From Imhoffiella purpurea (GTDB taxonomy: Bacteria; Pseudomonadota; Gammaproteobacteria; Chromatiales; Chromatiaceae): a stretch of DNA of 64,000 nt. A program made the position numbers and the translations under genes. A model generated the notes under the pieces. It ran no database searches. It saw only the letters and a list, made by a program, of their open reading frames with translations, and had not been told where the DNA came from. The stretch is taken from the NCBI RefSeq assembly GCF_000585215.1, contig NZ_AONC01000013.1:21882-85881 (forward strand), written 5' to 3'. This document shows positions 21,524 to 29,725 of this stretch, piece by piece (the stretch's first letter is position 1; the number at the start of each line of letters is the position of its first letter).

Positions 21524-21979
21524 ATGGAAAATTGCCGGCTCATTTATCGCAGCACCTGTCGCGACGGCTTCATCGACAATGCCGACCTGCGTGAACTGGT
21601 CAGCAAGAGCGCCGAGAACAATCGAGTCCAGGGCATCACAGGGATGCTGATTCTGAGCGGGGATCAGTTCCTCCAGGTCTTGGAGGGGCCTTCGGACGCG
21701 GTGAACCGCCTCTATGCGCGGATCATCGTCGATAGCCGTCACGAGGATCTGCGGCTGATTTCATACGAGCAGATCTCGGAGCGTCACTTCAAGGACTGGG
21801 ACATGTCGCTGGTGGATCTCTACGATCTTCCCAAACCGGCGCGCGATCTGCTCGCGCGCAAATATCCATCGCGCAACGGCATCGTGCCCATCCCGGAGCG
21901 GGTCCACGAGGCCTACGCCCTGCTGCTCGACGCCAAGTTCCTCTGTCAGGGACGGCCCTGGGAGCGGGATTCGGCGTGA
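21524..21979 (+). CDS. BLUF-domain blue-light sensor
   Basis: Short flavin photoreceptor of 151 residues. The FAD-contacting residues are present: Y8 (RLIYRS), N33 (NNRVQGITGML), Q51 (FLQVLEGP), W92 and M94 (DWDM), in the spacing of AppA/BlrB with one extra residue before N33. Conserved SRHEDLRLI completes the fold to about residue 100. The remaining 50 residues are a helical tail with no output enzyme, so the protein must signal through a partner. It is a lone gene 97 bases after the TldE-like gene. Confidence 0.92.
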   Translation: MENCRLIYRSTCRDGFIDNADLRELVSKSAENNRVQGITGMLILSGDQFLQVLEGPSDAVNRLYARIIVDSRHEDLRLISYEQISERHFKDWDMSLVDLYDLPKPARDLLARKYPSRNGIVPIPERVHEAYALLLDAKFLCQGRPWERDSA

Positions 21980-22030
21980 CCCGGGGCGTCCTGGTGCTCG
22001 GGGCGCCGAATCCTCGTTCGTGCCGCTCTC

Positions 22031-23449
22031 CTACAGTTCCTGAGAGGCGAAGTCCGCCAGCCGCGAGCGCTCTCCGCGCATCAGGGTGATATGCCCGCTG
22101 TGCGGCCAGTTCTTGAACCGGTCCACCACATAGGTGAGTCCCGAGGTGGTCTCGGTGAGGTAGGGCGTGTCGATCTGGCTGATGTTGCCGAGACAGACGA
22201 ATTTGGTGCCCGGTCCGGCGCGGGTGATGAGCGTCTTCATCTGCTTGGCGGTGAGGTTCTGGGCCTCGTCGAGGATGATGTACTTGTTGAGAAAGGTGCG
22301 TCCGCGCATGAAGTTGAGCGAGGAGATGCGGATGCGGTTGCGGATGAGGTCGTTGGTCGCGGCCCGGCCCCACTCGCCGCCTTCCGGCTGGGTGAGCACC
22401 TCCAGGTTGTCCATCAGGGCGCCCATCCAGGGCGTCATCTTCTCCTCCTCGGTTCCGGGCAGGAAGCCGATGTCCTCGCCGACCGGGACGGTGACGCGGG
22501 TCATGATGATCTCGCGGTAGAGTCCGCGGTCGAGCACCTGAGCCAGTCCGGCGGCCAGCGCGAGCAGCGTTTTTCCGGTGCCCGCCGCGCCCAGCAGGGT
22601 GACGAAATCGACCTCGGGGTCCATCAGCATGTTGAGGGCGAAGTTCTGCTCGCGGTTGCGTGCCGTGATGCCCCAGACGTTGTGACGCTGCAGCCGGTAG
22701 TCGTCGACCAGCTCGATCACGGCCTCGGTGTCGGAGCGCTTCTCGCGCACGATCGCCTCGAAGCTGCCGTTGTCTCCCAGGCTGAGGCATTGCGCCGGGT
22801 ACCAGTCGGCGACGTCCGGTCCGGTGATGCGGTAGAAGCTGCGTCCCTCTTCCTTCCAGGCGTCGAGGTCCTTCTGGTGGCGTTCCCAGAAATCATCCGG
22901 CAGGATGTCCAGCCCGGTGTAGAGCAGGGTGGCGTCGTCGAGTACCTGGTCGTTGGAATAGTCCTCGGCCGGGATGCCGAGCACCGCCGCCTTGATCCGC
23001 AGGTTGATGTCCTTGGAGACGATGATCACCTGGCGGTCGTCGCGCAGCTCGCGCAGCGCCTGGGCCGTGCCAAGGATGTTGTTGTCCGGCGTGCTGCCGG
23101 GAAGCGCGGTGGGCAGCTTGAGATCGAGCGGCTCGGTCTGGAAGAAGAGGCGGCCGGTCGCCGGGAAGACGATGCCGCCGCCGTTGGCGCCGGGCGAGAG
23201 GATCTGAAGGCCGGCGTCGATCTCCTCCTTGTCCGCGTTGAGCATCAGCTGGTCGAGGAAGCGGCTCACCTGGCGGACGTTGCGTGCCACCTCCGACATG
23301 CCCTTCTTGCCCCGATCGAGCTCCTCCAGGACCATCATCGGCAGGAAGATGTCGTGCTCCTGGAAGCGGAACAGCGCGGTCGGGTCGTGCATCAGCACGT
23401 TGGTGTCCAGGATGAACAGGCAGGGCTTGTCGTTTTCGCGTTTGATCAT
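22031..23449 (-). CDS. PhoH2-type protein: PIN RNase domain fused to PhoH ATPase
   Basis: A 472-residue two-domain protein. Residues 1-130 form a PIN nuclease domain (LFILDTNVLMHDP and MVLEELDRGKKG, then IIVSKDINLRIKA with the conserved acidic positions). The C-terminal half is a PhoH ATPase: Walker A GAAGTGKTLLALAAG around residue 287 and Walker B-like IILDEAQNLTAKQMKT. PhoH2 proteins of this architecture have RNA helicase and RNase activity in mycobacteria; a role in RNA turnover is inferred here. The gene precedes bcp and gcvR on the same strand. Confidence 0.9.
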   Translation of the reverse strand: MIKRENDKPCLFILDTNVLMHDPTALFRFQEHDIFLPMMVLEELDRGKKGMSEVARNVRQVSRFLDQLMLNADKEEIDAGLQILSPGANGGGIVFPATGRLFFQTEPLDLKLPTALPGSTPDNNILGTAQALRELRDDRQVIIVSKDINLRIKAAVLGIPAEDYSNDQVLDDATLLYTGLDILPDDFWERHQKDLDAWKEEGRSFYRITGPDVADWYPAQCLSLGDNGSFEAIVREKRSDTEAVIELVDDYRLQRHNVWGITARNREQNFALNMLMDPEVDFVTLLGAAGTGKTLLALAAGLAQVLDRGLYREIIMTRVTVPVGEDIGFLPGTEEEKMTPWMGALMDNLEVLTQPEGGEWGRAATNDLIRNRIRISSLNFMRGRTFLNKYIILDEAQNLTAKQMKTLITRAGPGTKFVCLGNISQIDTPYLTETTSGLTYVVDRFKNWPHSGHITLMRGERSRLADFASQEL

Positions 23450-23543
23450 GGGCGTCGGGAGACCGGTTGGCCGTCCGGAAGGACCGGCATTGGACTGGCC
23501 ATCGAGCCGGCCCGGGGCCGGCCGAGTGGATTGGAGGCTGAAT

Positions 23544-24017
23544 CTAGACCCCGGCGAGTTCCTGGGCGGCGGCCAGGACCTCCTCGACGTGGCCCTTGAC
23601 CTTCACCTGGCGCCATTCGCGCCGCAGCACGCCCTCGGCGTCGATCAGGAAGGTGCTGCGCTCGATCCCCAGGCTCTCCTTGCCGTACATCTTCTTGAGC
23701 TTGATGACGTCGAACGCCTTGCAGAGGGCCTCCTCCTTGTCCGAGATCAGGTCGAATCCGAAGGACTGCTTGGTCTTGAAATTCTCCTGGGCCTTGATGC
23801 CGTCGCGCGAGGCACCGAGGATCGCCGTGTCGGCGGCGGCGAAGGCGTCCGCCGCGTCGCGGAAGTCCTGGCCCTCCTGGGTGCAGCCCGGCGTGCTGGC
23901 CTTGGGGTAGAAATAGAGGACGAGCTGCCGGCCTCGATAGTCCGAGAGCTTGAGGGTCTTGCCCCCGGTGGCGGGCAGTTCGATGTCAGGAATGGTTTCG
24001 CCGATCGCTGGAGACAT
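23544..24017 (-). CDS. bcp: Thiol peroxidase Bcp (PrxQ family)
   Basis: Thioredoxin-dependent peroxiredoxin of 157 residues that reduces organic hydroperoxides. The peroxidatic C45 is in YPKASTPGCTQEGQDF. The second Cys that many Bcp proteins have five residues later is absent; the only other Cys is C99 (EALCKAF), so resolution must use C99 or an external thiol. GGAG lies upstream of the ATG at 24017. It is commonly found next to gcvR in gammaproteobacteria, as here. Confidence 0.93.
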   Translation of the reverse strand: MSPAIGETIPDIELPATGGKTLKLSDYRGRQLVLYFYPKASTPGCTQEGQDFRDAADAFAAADTAILGASRDGIKAQENFKTKQSFGFDLISDKEEALCKAFDVIKLKKMYGKESLGIERSTFLIDAEGVLRREWRQVKVKGHVEEVLAAAQELAGV

Positions 24018-24105
24018 GATGCGGTGCTCCGTATTGGGCTGGTCGTCGAGTCGGGGTGATGCGGTCGCTGGTCCCTGCGGTGCTGTCCTTCCGCCCCGGC
24101 GGATA

Positions 24106-24645
24106 TCAGCCCTTGAGCGGTTCGAGTACCGCGTCGAGGTTGAGTCCGTCGCAATAGTCCATGAATTCCTCGCGCAGCGCCGCGATGTGGATGTCCGCCG
24201 GGATGCCGACCGTCATGTGTACCGAGAACATGGGGGTTCCGGTATGGGCGGCGGCATAGGTGCTGGTGGCCATGTCCTCGATGTTGATGTCGCGCTCGGA
24301 GAAGAAGCCGGCCAGGTTGTTGACGATTCCAGGATGGTCCATGGAGACCACGTCCACCGCGTAGGGCAGCAGATTGCGCCCTGCCGCACGCTCGCCGGTG
24401 CGCTTGGAGATGATGGTCATGCCCAGCTGGCGTTCCAGCTCGGGAAGGGTGTTCTCGATCTTGGCCAGTGTGTTCCACTTGCCTTCCACCAGCAGCATCG
24501 CCGCGAACTCCCCGCCGAGGACCGTCATGCGGCTGTCCTCGATGTTGCAGCCGTGATCGAGCACGGCCCTGGAGAGTTGGTTGACGATACCTGGATGGTC
24601 TTCGCCGAGTGCCGAGATCACGAGGAAGGTCTTCTGCCTGGTCAT
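24106..24645 (-). CDS. gcvR: Glycine cleavage system transcriptional repressor GcvR-like
   Basis: A protein of 179 residues with two tandem ACT domains: LVISALGEDHPGIVNQLS near the N-terminus and VVSMDHPGIVNNLAGFF from about residue 97. In E. coli GcvR binds glycine and interacts with GcvA to repress gcvTHP. No DNA-binding domain, as in the family. The ATG at 24645 (MTRQKTFLV) is chosen over the longer frame to 24777, which is not conserved. The gene sits 88 bases upstream of bcp on the same strand. Confidence 0.87.
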   Translation of the reverse strand: MTRQKTFLVISALGEDHPGIVNQLSRAVLDHGCNIEDSRMTVLGGEFAAMLLVEGKWNTLAKIENTLPELERQLGMTIISKRTGERAAGRNLLPYAVDVVSMDHPGIVNNLAGFFSERDINIEDMATSTYAAAHTGTPMFSVHMTVGIPADIHIAALREEFMDYCDGLNLDAVLEPLKG

Positions 24646-24761
24646 GTAGGTGCCGGGAGTCTGGGTGTGTGAAAGGCTCTGGGTATAGAGGCCGAGTCGC
24701 TCGGGCCAGTTTAGCATGCTGCACCGGGCAACCACATGGATGGGTGAGGCCGGGCCTTGCC

Positions 24762-25436
24762 CTAGAGATCGCTCCACATGCGCACCAGATTGGCATAGGA
24801 GCGATCCACGTAGGCGGTCGCCTCCTGGCCGGGCGCGTCGGCGAGCAGCCTCTCGCGTGCCAGGTTCAGCTCATAGAGGAGCTCGCGCTGGGCCGGGTCG
24901 CGCACATAGCTCTGGATCCAGGTGAGCGCCACCAGGCGCTCGCCGCTCCGGACCTCGGCGACCCGGTGCAGACTCGACGAGGGATAGATGACGGCGTCGC
25001 CGGCCGGGAGCTTGATCCGGTGCTCGCCGAAGGCCGTGCGGACGACCAGCTCCCCCCCCTCGTAGGACTCGGGCGGATTGAGGAAGAGGGTCATGGAGAC
25101 GTCGCTGCGGAAGCGGGGTCCGCTGGATCCCATGATGGGATCGTCGACATGATCCCCATAGGCCATGCCTGGTGTGTAGCGGGCGAAGATGAGCTCGGCG
25201 ACCTTGCAGGGGAGGGCGCCGAAGCGAAAGGTCGGATGCTGTCCCAGGCTGGCCATGACGATCCGGGTCAGGAGCCGCTGGCGTTCCGGGTCGGGTCCGA
25301 GCTCCTGGTTGTGCTTGACCCGCGCGGCGGCGAGACCGGCGGTCAGCTTGCCGTCGACGAAACTGGAGCCGGCGAGGATGTCCTGGATCTTGGAGAGCTG
25401 TGCCGGGTTCAGCAGCTCGGTGATCGTCAGTAGCAT
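24762..25436 (-). CDS. Fe(II)/2-oxoglutarate dioxygenase, PKHD-type (PiuC-like)
   Basis: Predicted non-haem iron hydroxylase of 224 residues. The iron ligands are visible as HVDD (His and Asp of HxD) in GMAYGDHVDDPI and the distal His in SSSLHRVAEV, followed by GERLVALTWIQSYVRD with the Arg that binds 2-oxoglutarate. PiuC-type enzymes are often linked to TonB-dependent siderophore receptors in pseudomonads, but no such receptor is near here. The ATG at 25436 (MLLTITELL) is the conserved start. Confidence 0.87.
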   Translation of the reverse strand: MLLTITELLNPAQLSKIQDILAGSSFVDGKLTAGLAAARVKHNQELGPDPERQRLLTRIVMASLGQHPTFRFGALPCKVAELIFARYTPGMAYGDHVDDPIMGSSGPRFRSDVSMTLFLNPPESYEGGELVVRTAFGEHRIKLPAGDAVIYPSSSLHRVAEVRSGERLVALTWIQSYVRDPAQRELLYELNLARERLLADAPGQEATAYVDRSYANLVRMWSDL

Positions 25437-25579
25437 GGTCGGGTCTCTCGGTTGTCCGGGCCCGGCCGCCAAGGTGTCCGGCTGCCGACGGCCGGGTATG
25501 ATCGCCGCGACGGGCGCTGGCGCCCAGGGGCGCCGGAATCGCTCTGCACCGAATCACATCGACGAAGACGAGGAGGCGC

Positions 25580-26158
25580 ATGATGAATCTGAACGCCATC
25601 ATCGACGATGATGTCTACGAGCTCAATGTACCCGATGGCCTGCTGGTCCAGGCGGGCGACTTCTTCGACAAGCTCGATCGCGATATGGACGGGGGCTGGC
25701 AGATGGGGCGCGAGTGGGTCGAGCGGCCGGATCGGATGCAGCGCTGCCAGATCGTGGCGGACAAGCTGCTCACGACGCTCGAGGCCGAGAATGCGCGGCT
25801 CGGGGTCATGATGGCGGGCTATCTGCTCGCGCGTCTTCCCGGGCTGAAATCGGTCCGGCTCGACGTCCAGGGCGAGATGCAGAACAACAGCTTCGAGATC
25901 GAGGAGACTCCGGCGGCGAGTGCCGAGCCGGTCGTCGAGACGCCCGGAGCGCCGAGCAAGCTGGAGGCGATGGAGCAGGCCGGAAAGACGGTCACCAAGG
26001 TGTTCAAGGTGGGTCGCGGCTACCGCTTCTCGGTCTTCGATCGGGCCTCCGATTCCTGGCGTGACTCGCCCTTGATCGCGACCGAGGAGGAGGCGGCGCG
26101 GTTGCGACAGGCCGCCTTTCGCGAGCGCTACGAGTCTCTGCTGAAAGGAGATGCCTGA
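25580..26158 (+). CDS. Conserved hypothetical protein, acidic, coil/C-terminal beta domain
   Basis: Not recognised. The 192-residue product is acidic, starts MMNLNAIIDDDVYELNVPDG, has a probable helical region to residue 100, a proline- and alanine-rich linker (about 112-128), and a C-terminal segment VTKVFKVGRGYRFSVFDRAS that looks like a small beta domain. No signal peptide or membrane segment. AGGAGG lies three bases before the first ATG and six before the second (25583), so the second is the likelier start. It is divergent from the PKHD hydroxylase, with 143 bases between. Confidence 0.7.
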   Translation: MMNLNAIIDDDVYELNVPDGLLVQAGDFFDKLDRDMDGGWQMGREWVERPDRMQRCQIVADKLLTTLEAENARLGVMMAGYLLARLPGLKSVRLDVQGEMQNNSFEIEETPAASAEPVVETPGAPSKLEAMEQAGKTVTKVFKVGRGYRFSVFDRASDSWRDSPLIATEEEAARLRQAAFRERYESLLKGDA

Positions 26159-26238
26159 CCAGGCTGACGCTCTCATCCCCATGGACGGCGCGCGGCCCCG
26201 TGGGTGCCGTGCGCCGTCCTGACGGAAGAGCGGGCCGA

Positions 26239-26439
26239 TCAGCCTTCCTTCTTCTCGGTGGTGTCCATCTTCAGCAGGGTGTAGGCCGGGCAGAATCCGA
26301 GCGCGCCGGTGGCGAGCACGATGAGGCCCAGGATGTCCAGGATCACGGAGGAGGTGACGAGTCCGAGCAGGATGAGCACGCCAGCGGCGGCCAGACGGAT
26401 GTTGCGATCGAGTGTGCCGATGTTCTTGGGTAGATTCAT
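26239..26439 (-). CDS. DUF2892 (YgaP-type) small inner-membrane protein
   Basis: A 66-residue protein with two hydrophobic segments (RLAAAGVLILLGLVTSS and LDILGLIVLATGALGFC). The opening NIGTLDRNIRL and the GALGFCPAYTLL end match DUF2892, the membrane part of rhodanese YgaP that also exists alone. Here no rhodanese domain is attached. AGGAG is eight bases before the ATG at 26439. Function unknown; often linked to sulfur metabolism. Confidence 0.85.
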   Translation of the reverse strand: MNLPKNIGTLDRNIRLAAAGVLILLGLVTSSVILDILGLIVLATGALGFCPAYTLLKMDTTEKKEG

Positions 26440-26747
26440 GATCGAAGCTCCTGACGTTGTTTGAATATGGATCTTGGCTTGCGGGTGGTCTTGCTGTGGA
26501 TCCCGATGGTCGACCGATTGCGTGCGTCGGTCATGGGCGCGTCGGGCGGTCTCTATGCGCCGCGGACTGACGCGCGAGTTATGGGTTCCGGTGACGAAAA
26601 TCCGTGCTTCGAGCTGCGTTCGCCTGTGGCAGGCCGGCGAAACGGGCCTAGTATACTCGGGCCATTTGGCTTTCGTGATTGCGATATGTGGTCCAGCCGC
26701 CGGTCTTCGGTGCGGCTGCGAACGCTCCGTATACGGAGAGGTATTCG

Positions 26748-27263
26748 ATGATCAAGCGGTTCGATCGGCGCAGGCGCTGCGTTCTCGGCGCGGTCTCCGT
26801 GACGTTACTGACCGCGATGAGCGGCTGTTCCAATTCCGGCGAGGACGTCCGGGTGGTGCTGTGCAAAGATGTCGTCCAGGCGCTTCTGTCATCCGACTCG
26901 GGTCCGGTCGCGTGGAGTTCCGCCGATATCCGGATGCGTCGCGGCGAGGATCTGAGGGTCGATCTGGGATTTTCGGCTCCCGGCGGGGGCGGGTCCGCCC
27001 GCGCCATGCGTGCGGTCTGCATCTATCCCTACGATGCGGTCGAGGACACGGCCCTGACCCTTGCCGATCCCATGTCTGCCTATTCGACCTCGCCCCGGCG
27101 CGTCATTCTGAACGGCCGCTCCGTCTCTAACCCGCAGTTGGCCGAGGCGGTCAAGCGGGCGATGCTGGCTCAGGGATGGGATCTGCTGGAGCGCGCGCGA
27201 CTGGGTGTCGAGAGCGCGGCGCAGCACATCGGGCAGGGTCTGAACGACATTCAGGGGCGTTAG
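26748..27263 (+). CDS. Hypothetical lipoprotein
   Basis: Not recognised. A 171-residue predicted outer-envelope lipoprotein: an Arg-rich start (MIKRFDRRRRC), hydrophobic h-region (LGAVSVTLLTA) and lipobox MSGC. The mature part is mixed alpha/beta with a conserved-looking VVLCKDVVQALL helix and VCIYPYDAVEDTAL. GGAGAGG lies seven bases before the ATG at 26748. A longer frame from 26679 is not supported. No operon partner; the next gene is convergent. Confidence 0.7.
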   Translation: MIKRFDRRRRCVLGAVSVTLLTAMSGCSNSGEDVRVVLCKDVVQALLSSDSGPVAWSSADIRMRRGEDLRVDLGFSAPGGGGSARAMRAVCIYPYDAVEDTALTLADPMSAYSTSPRRVILNGRSVSNPQLAEAVKRAMLAQGWDLLERARLGVESAAQHIGQGLNDIQGR

Positions 27264-27297
27264 CGGTCGCGTGCGATCTCCTGGCCGATCGGCGCTT

Positions 27298-27783
27298 TCA
27301 ATAGAGGGCGTGCGAGCGGCTGACGTATTTCGTCAGCTCGACATGCTGGGCGTTCATGCGTCTCAGGATGTCCTGGCTGACCTTGACGATGTTCTGCATC
27401 ACCCGATAGACCAGCCAGGGATGGCCGCTCAGGAGCGATTCGAAGGCATCCCGCTCGAAGCTGCAGACCTGGGTGCGTCCGAGCGAACGCAGTGTCGCGG
27501 TATGGGGCTGTCCGCTGATGAAGCCCATCTCGCCCGCCAGATCGCCGGTGCGCAGCACATGGATGGTGGTGTATTCCCCCTTGCCGATGTCGCGCGTCAC
27601 GGCGATAGCGCCTTCCGTGATGATGTGCAGGCTGTTGTCCAGCTTGCCCTCCTCGATCAGGACCTCTTGATCTTCGAGTCGTCTGCAGTAGGCGATCTCG
27701 GCCAATGCCGCGACCTGATCGTCGTCGAGACTGGCGCTCAGGCTGGACCGGCGAAGCGAAACGATGTCGTTTTCGATGCTCAT
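27298..27783 (-). CDS. Cyclic nucleotide-binding domain protein
   Basis: A 161-residue stand-alone cNMP-binding domain. The beta-barrel pattern is clear: LEDQEVLIEEGKLDNSLHIIT, then IGKGEYTTIHVLRTGDLAGE and the phosphate-binding cassette GFISGQPHTATLRSL. The canonical Arg-Ala of a cAMP cassette is replaced by HTA, so ligand binding is uncertain. There is no helix-turn-helix, only a C-terminal helical extension, so it is not a Crp-type regulator. The ATG at 27783 has GGAGG eight bases upstream; a TTG at 27798 is less likely. Confidence 0.8.
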   Translation of the reverse strand: MSIENDIVSLRRSSLSASLDDDQVAALAEIAYCRRLEDQEVLIEEGKLDNSLHIITEGAIAVTRDIGKGEYTTIHVLRTGDLAGEMGFISGQPHTATLRSLGRTQVCSFERDAFESLLSGHPWLVYRVMQNIVKVSQDILRRMNAQHVELTKYVSRSHALY

Positions 27784-27909
27784 TCTGGAGTCCTCCAATA
27801 TTCTGATTTACTGATACGTTATCAGTTTGATGCAGGGTTGAATTTAGAGCAAGCGGGTCGAGTTCGTCGGAGCTGCGTCCTGGGGTTTTATCTGCCTGGG
27901 ATTTTCAGA

Positions 27910-27971
27910 TACAATGCGCGATTCCCCTAGTTAAAGGGGACTCCTTGCCTCACCGAAATGCCTCGGGAGGC
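27910..27971 (+). promoter_or_regulatory. rpsF leader: -10 element and hairpin
   Basis: TACAAT at 27910-27915 is a good -10, without a clear -35. Downstream, GCCTC-A-CCGA / TCGG-GAGGC (27947-27971) forms a two-part hairpin with loop AATGCC, 23 bases before the rpsF start. Ribosomal S6:S18 is known to bind a structured leader in several bacteria; whether this hairpin is that element is inference. Confidence 0.4.
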
Positions 27972-27994
27972 TGTCCAATCCGAAGGGAGCAGCA

Positions 27995-28387
27995 ATGCGA
28001 CATTACGAAGTGGTTTTTCTGGTCCATCCGAGCCAGAGCGAGCAAGTGCCCGGCATGATCGAGCGCTACCAGGGCAATCTGGAGAAACACGGCGGCGTCA
28101 TCCATCGTCTCGAGGACTGGGGGCGTCGTCCGCTGGCCTACCCGATCAACAAGGTCCACAAGGCCCACTATGTGCTGATGAACGTCGAGTGCGGTCAAGA
28201 GGCCATCGACGAGCTCGAGAGCGCCTTCCGTTTCAACGACGCCGTGCTGCGCAACCTGATCGTCAGCCGCAAGACGGCCGTCACCGAGCCTTCCCCGCTC
28301 GCGAAGACCGGCGAGGAACGCGAGCGTTCCGAGTCCGATTCTTCGGACGGCGATTCGCGCAGCGACGACTCCAACAGCGACGATTGA
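27995..28387 (+). CDS. rpsF: 30S ribosomal protein S6
   Basis: Ribosomal protein of the small-subunit platform, partner of S18. The 130-residue protein opens [20 protein letters not shown] and contains [15 protein letters not shown] and HYVLMNVE, all S6 signatures. The acidic Ser/Asp-rich tail (from about residue 105) is longer than in the minimal family and is the type modified by RimK in E. coli. Preceded by GGGAG. First gene of rpsF-rpsR-DUF2232-rplI. Confidence 0.97.
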   Translation: MRHYEVVFLVHPSQSEQVPGMIERYQGNLEKHGGVIHRLEDWGRRPLAYPINKVHKAHYVLMNVECGQEAIDELESAFRFNDAVLRNLIVSRKTAVTEPSPLAKTGEERERSESDSSDGDSRSDDSNSDD

Positions 28388-28456
28388 TCGGACGCCGATC
28401 CAGTCCGTCCATCCGGCCTCAACTCGCTCCTCATTTCCAAGACTACGGAGAAGACC

Positions 28457-28681
28457 ATGTCCCGTTTCTTTCGCCGTAAGCGCTATTGCCGCTTCACCGC
28501 CGAAGGCATCACCGAGATCGATTACAAGGATCTGAACCTGCTCAAGGCGTACATCAGCGAATCCGGCAAGATCGTGCCGAGCCGCATCACCGGCACCTCG
28601 GCCAAGTATCAGCGTCAGCTGGCCCAGGCCATCAAGCGCGCCCGCTATCTGGCGCTGCTCCCCTACACCGACGGTCACTGA
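28457..28681 (+). CDS. rpsR: 30S ribosomal protein S18
   Basis: Binds S6 in the small-subunit platform. The 74-residue protein shows [39 protein letters not shown] and the C-terminal [14 protein letters not shown], all standard. It follows rpsF after 69 bases, within the expected ribosomal operon. Confidence 0.98.
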   Translation: MSRFFRRKRYCRFTAEGITEIDYKDLNLLKAYISESGKIVPSRITGTSAKYQRQLAQAIKRARYLALLPYTDGH

Positions 28682-28765
28682 TCGAGGGCTACCGAGGGAC
28701 GGCGGCGATCCGCCGCGGCGTCCTCCCGGCGCGCTCGAGACCATTCCCGGTTCAGGATCCTCGCC

Positions 28766-29677
28766 TTGAAGGGGCTCGCTCATTTCGTCATGCGGGGCTA
28801 TTCGCAGGCCGCGCTGGTGGCGTCGGTCTCGGCCCTGCTGTCGATTCTGATGCCCTTGCTGGGCCTGATCAGCTCGGCGACGGTCGGGCTGGTGACGCTG
28901 CGCAAGGGCGCGCGCCCCGGCGTGCTGCTGATGCTCTCGTCGACCTTGGCCGCCGGGCTGTTCGCCTTTCTCGGGCTCGGCTCTCCCTGGCCCGCGCTGG
29001 GGATGCTGCTGATCTTCTGGCTGCCCGTCTGGCTGTTGTCGGTGGTACTGAGGTTCGGGCGCTCGCTCGATTTCACCGTTCAGCTCGCCGGTATCGGTGG
29101 CCTGATGCTGGTGCTCGGGATGCATCTCCTGGTCGGGGATCCGACCGCCTACTGGCAGACGCTGCTCGAGCCGGTTCGTCAGTCGCTGGTGAAAGACGGC
29201 CTGATCGAGGCCGGTTCCAGCCAGACGCTGTTCGCCGAGATGGGGCGCTGGATGACCGGCGCCTTCGCGGCCGGACTGGTGCTGCAGACGCTCGTGGGGC
29301 TCTTCCTGGCGCGCTGGTGGCAGGCGGTGCTCTTCAATCCGGGCGGGTTCGGTATCGAGTTTCGGGCGCTCGGCGTCGGCCGGGTCGCGGGCGCCGCCTT
29401 CCTGGCGCTGCTCGCCTGGGTCCTGATCGGGCACGGCTCCGGCATCGCCGCCGGGCTGCTGCCGGTGCTCGGCGCGCTCCTGCTGCTGCAGGGGCTGGCC
29501 GTGGCGCATGGCGTGCGTCAGCTCTATGGCGCCCCGCGGGGATGGTTGGTCGGTTTGTATGTGCTGATGGTGCTGTTCATGCCGCAGATGGGGCTCCTGG
29601 TGGCCTGTCTCGGCCTGGTGGATGTGGGACTGGACATTCGCGGGCGAGTGGCTCGTCGCGCCTCCAAGTCCGGCTGA
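28766..29677 (+). CDS. DUF2232 membrane protein
   Basis: Polytopic inner-membrane protein of 303 residues with about eight hydrophobic segments, for example ALVASVSALLSILMPLLGLI and GGLMLVLGMHLLVGD. DUF2232 proteins typically lie between rpsR and rplI in gammaproteobacteria, as here; function unknown. The first codon is a TTG at 28766 with AGGAT nearby; an ATG eight codons later (28790) is a reasonable alternative start. It lies 48 bases before rplI. Confidence 0.82.
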   Translation: MKGLAHFVMRGYSQAALVASVSALLSILMPLLGLISSATVGLVTLRKGARPGVLLMLSSTLAAGLFAFLGLGSPWPALGMLLIFWLPVWLLSVVLRFGRSLDFTVQLAGIGGLMLVLGMHLLVGDPTAYWQTLLEPVRQSLVKDGLIEAGSSQTLFAEMGRWMTGAFAAGLVLQTLVGLFLARWWQAVLFNPGGFGIEFRALGVGRVAGAAFLALLAWVLIGHGSGIAAGLLPVLGALLLLQGLAVAHGVRQLYGAPRGWLVGLYVLMVLFMPQMGLLVACLGLVDVGLDIRGRVARRASKSG

Positions 29678-29725
29678 CACCATTCGGATTGCGGCATCCA
29701 AACGAATTTTGAGAGGAATACACAC

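Noticed and set aside
22091..23599. 502-codon plus-strand frame across the PhoH gene
   Set aside because: Low-complexity Val/Glu/Leu/Asp-rich translation typical of antisense frames; the PIN-PhoH reading is clearly real.
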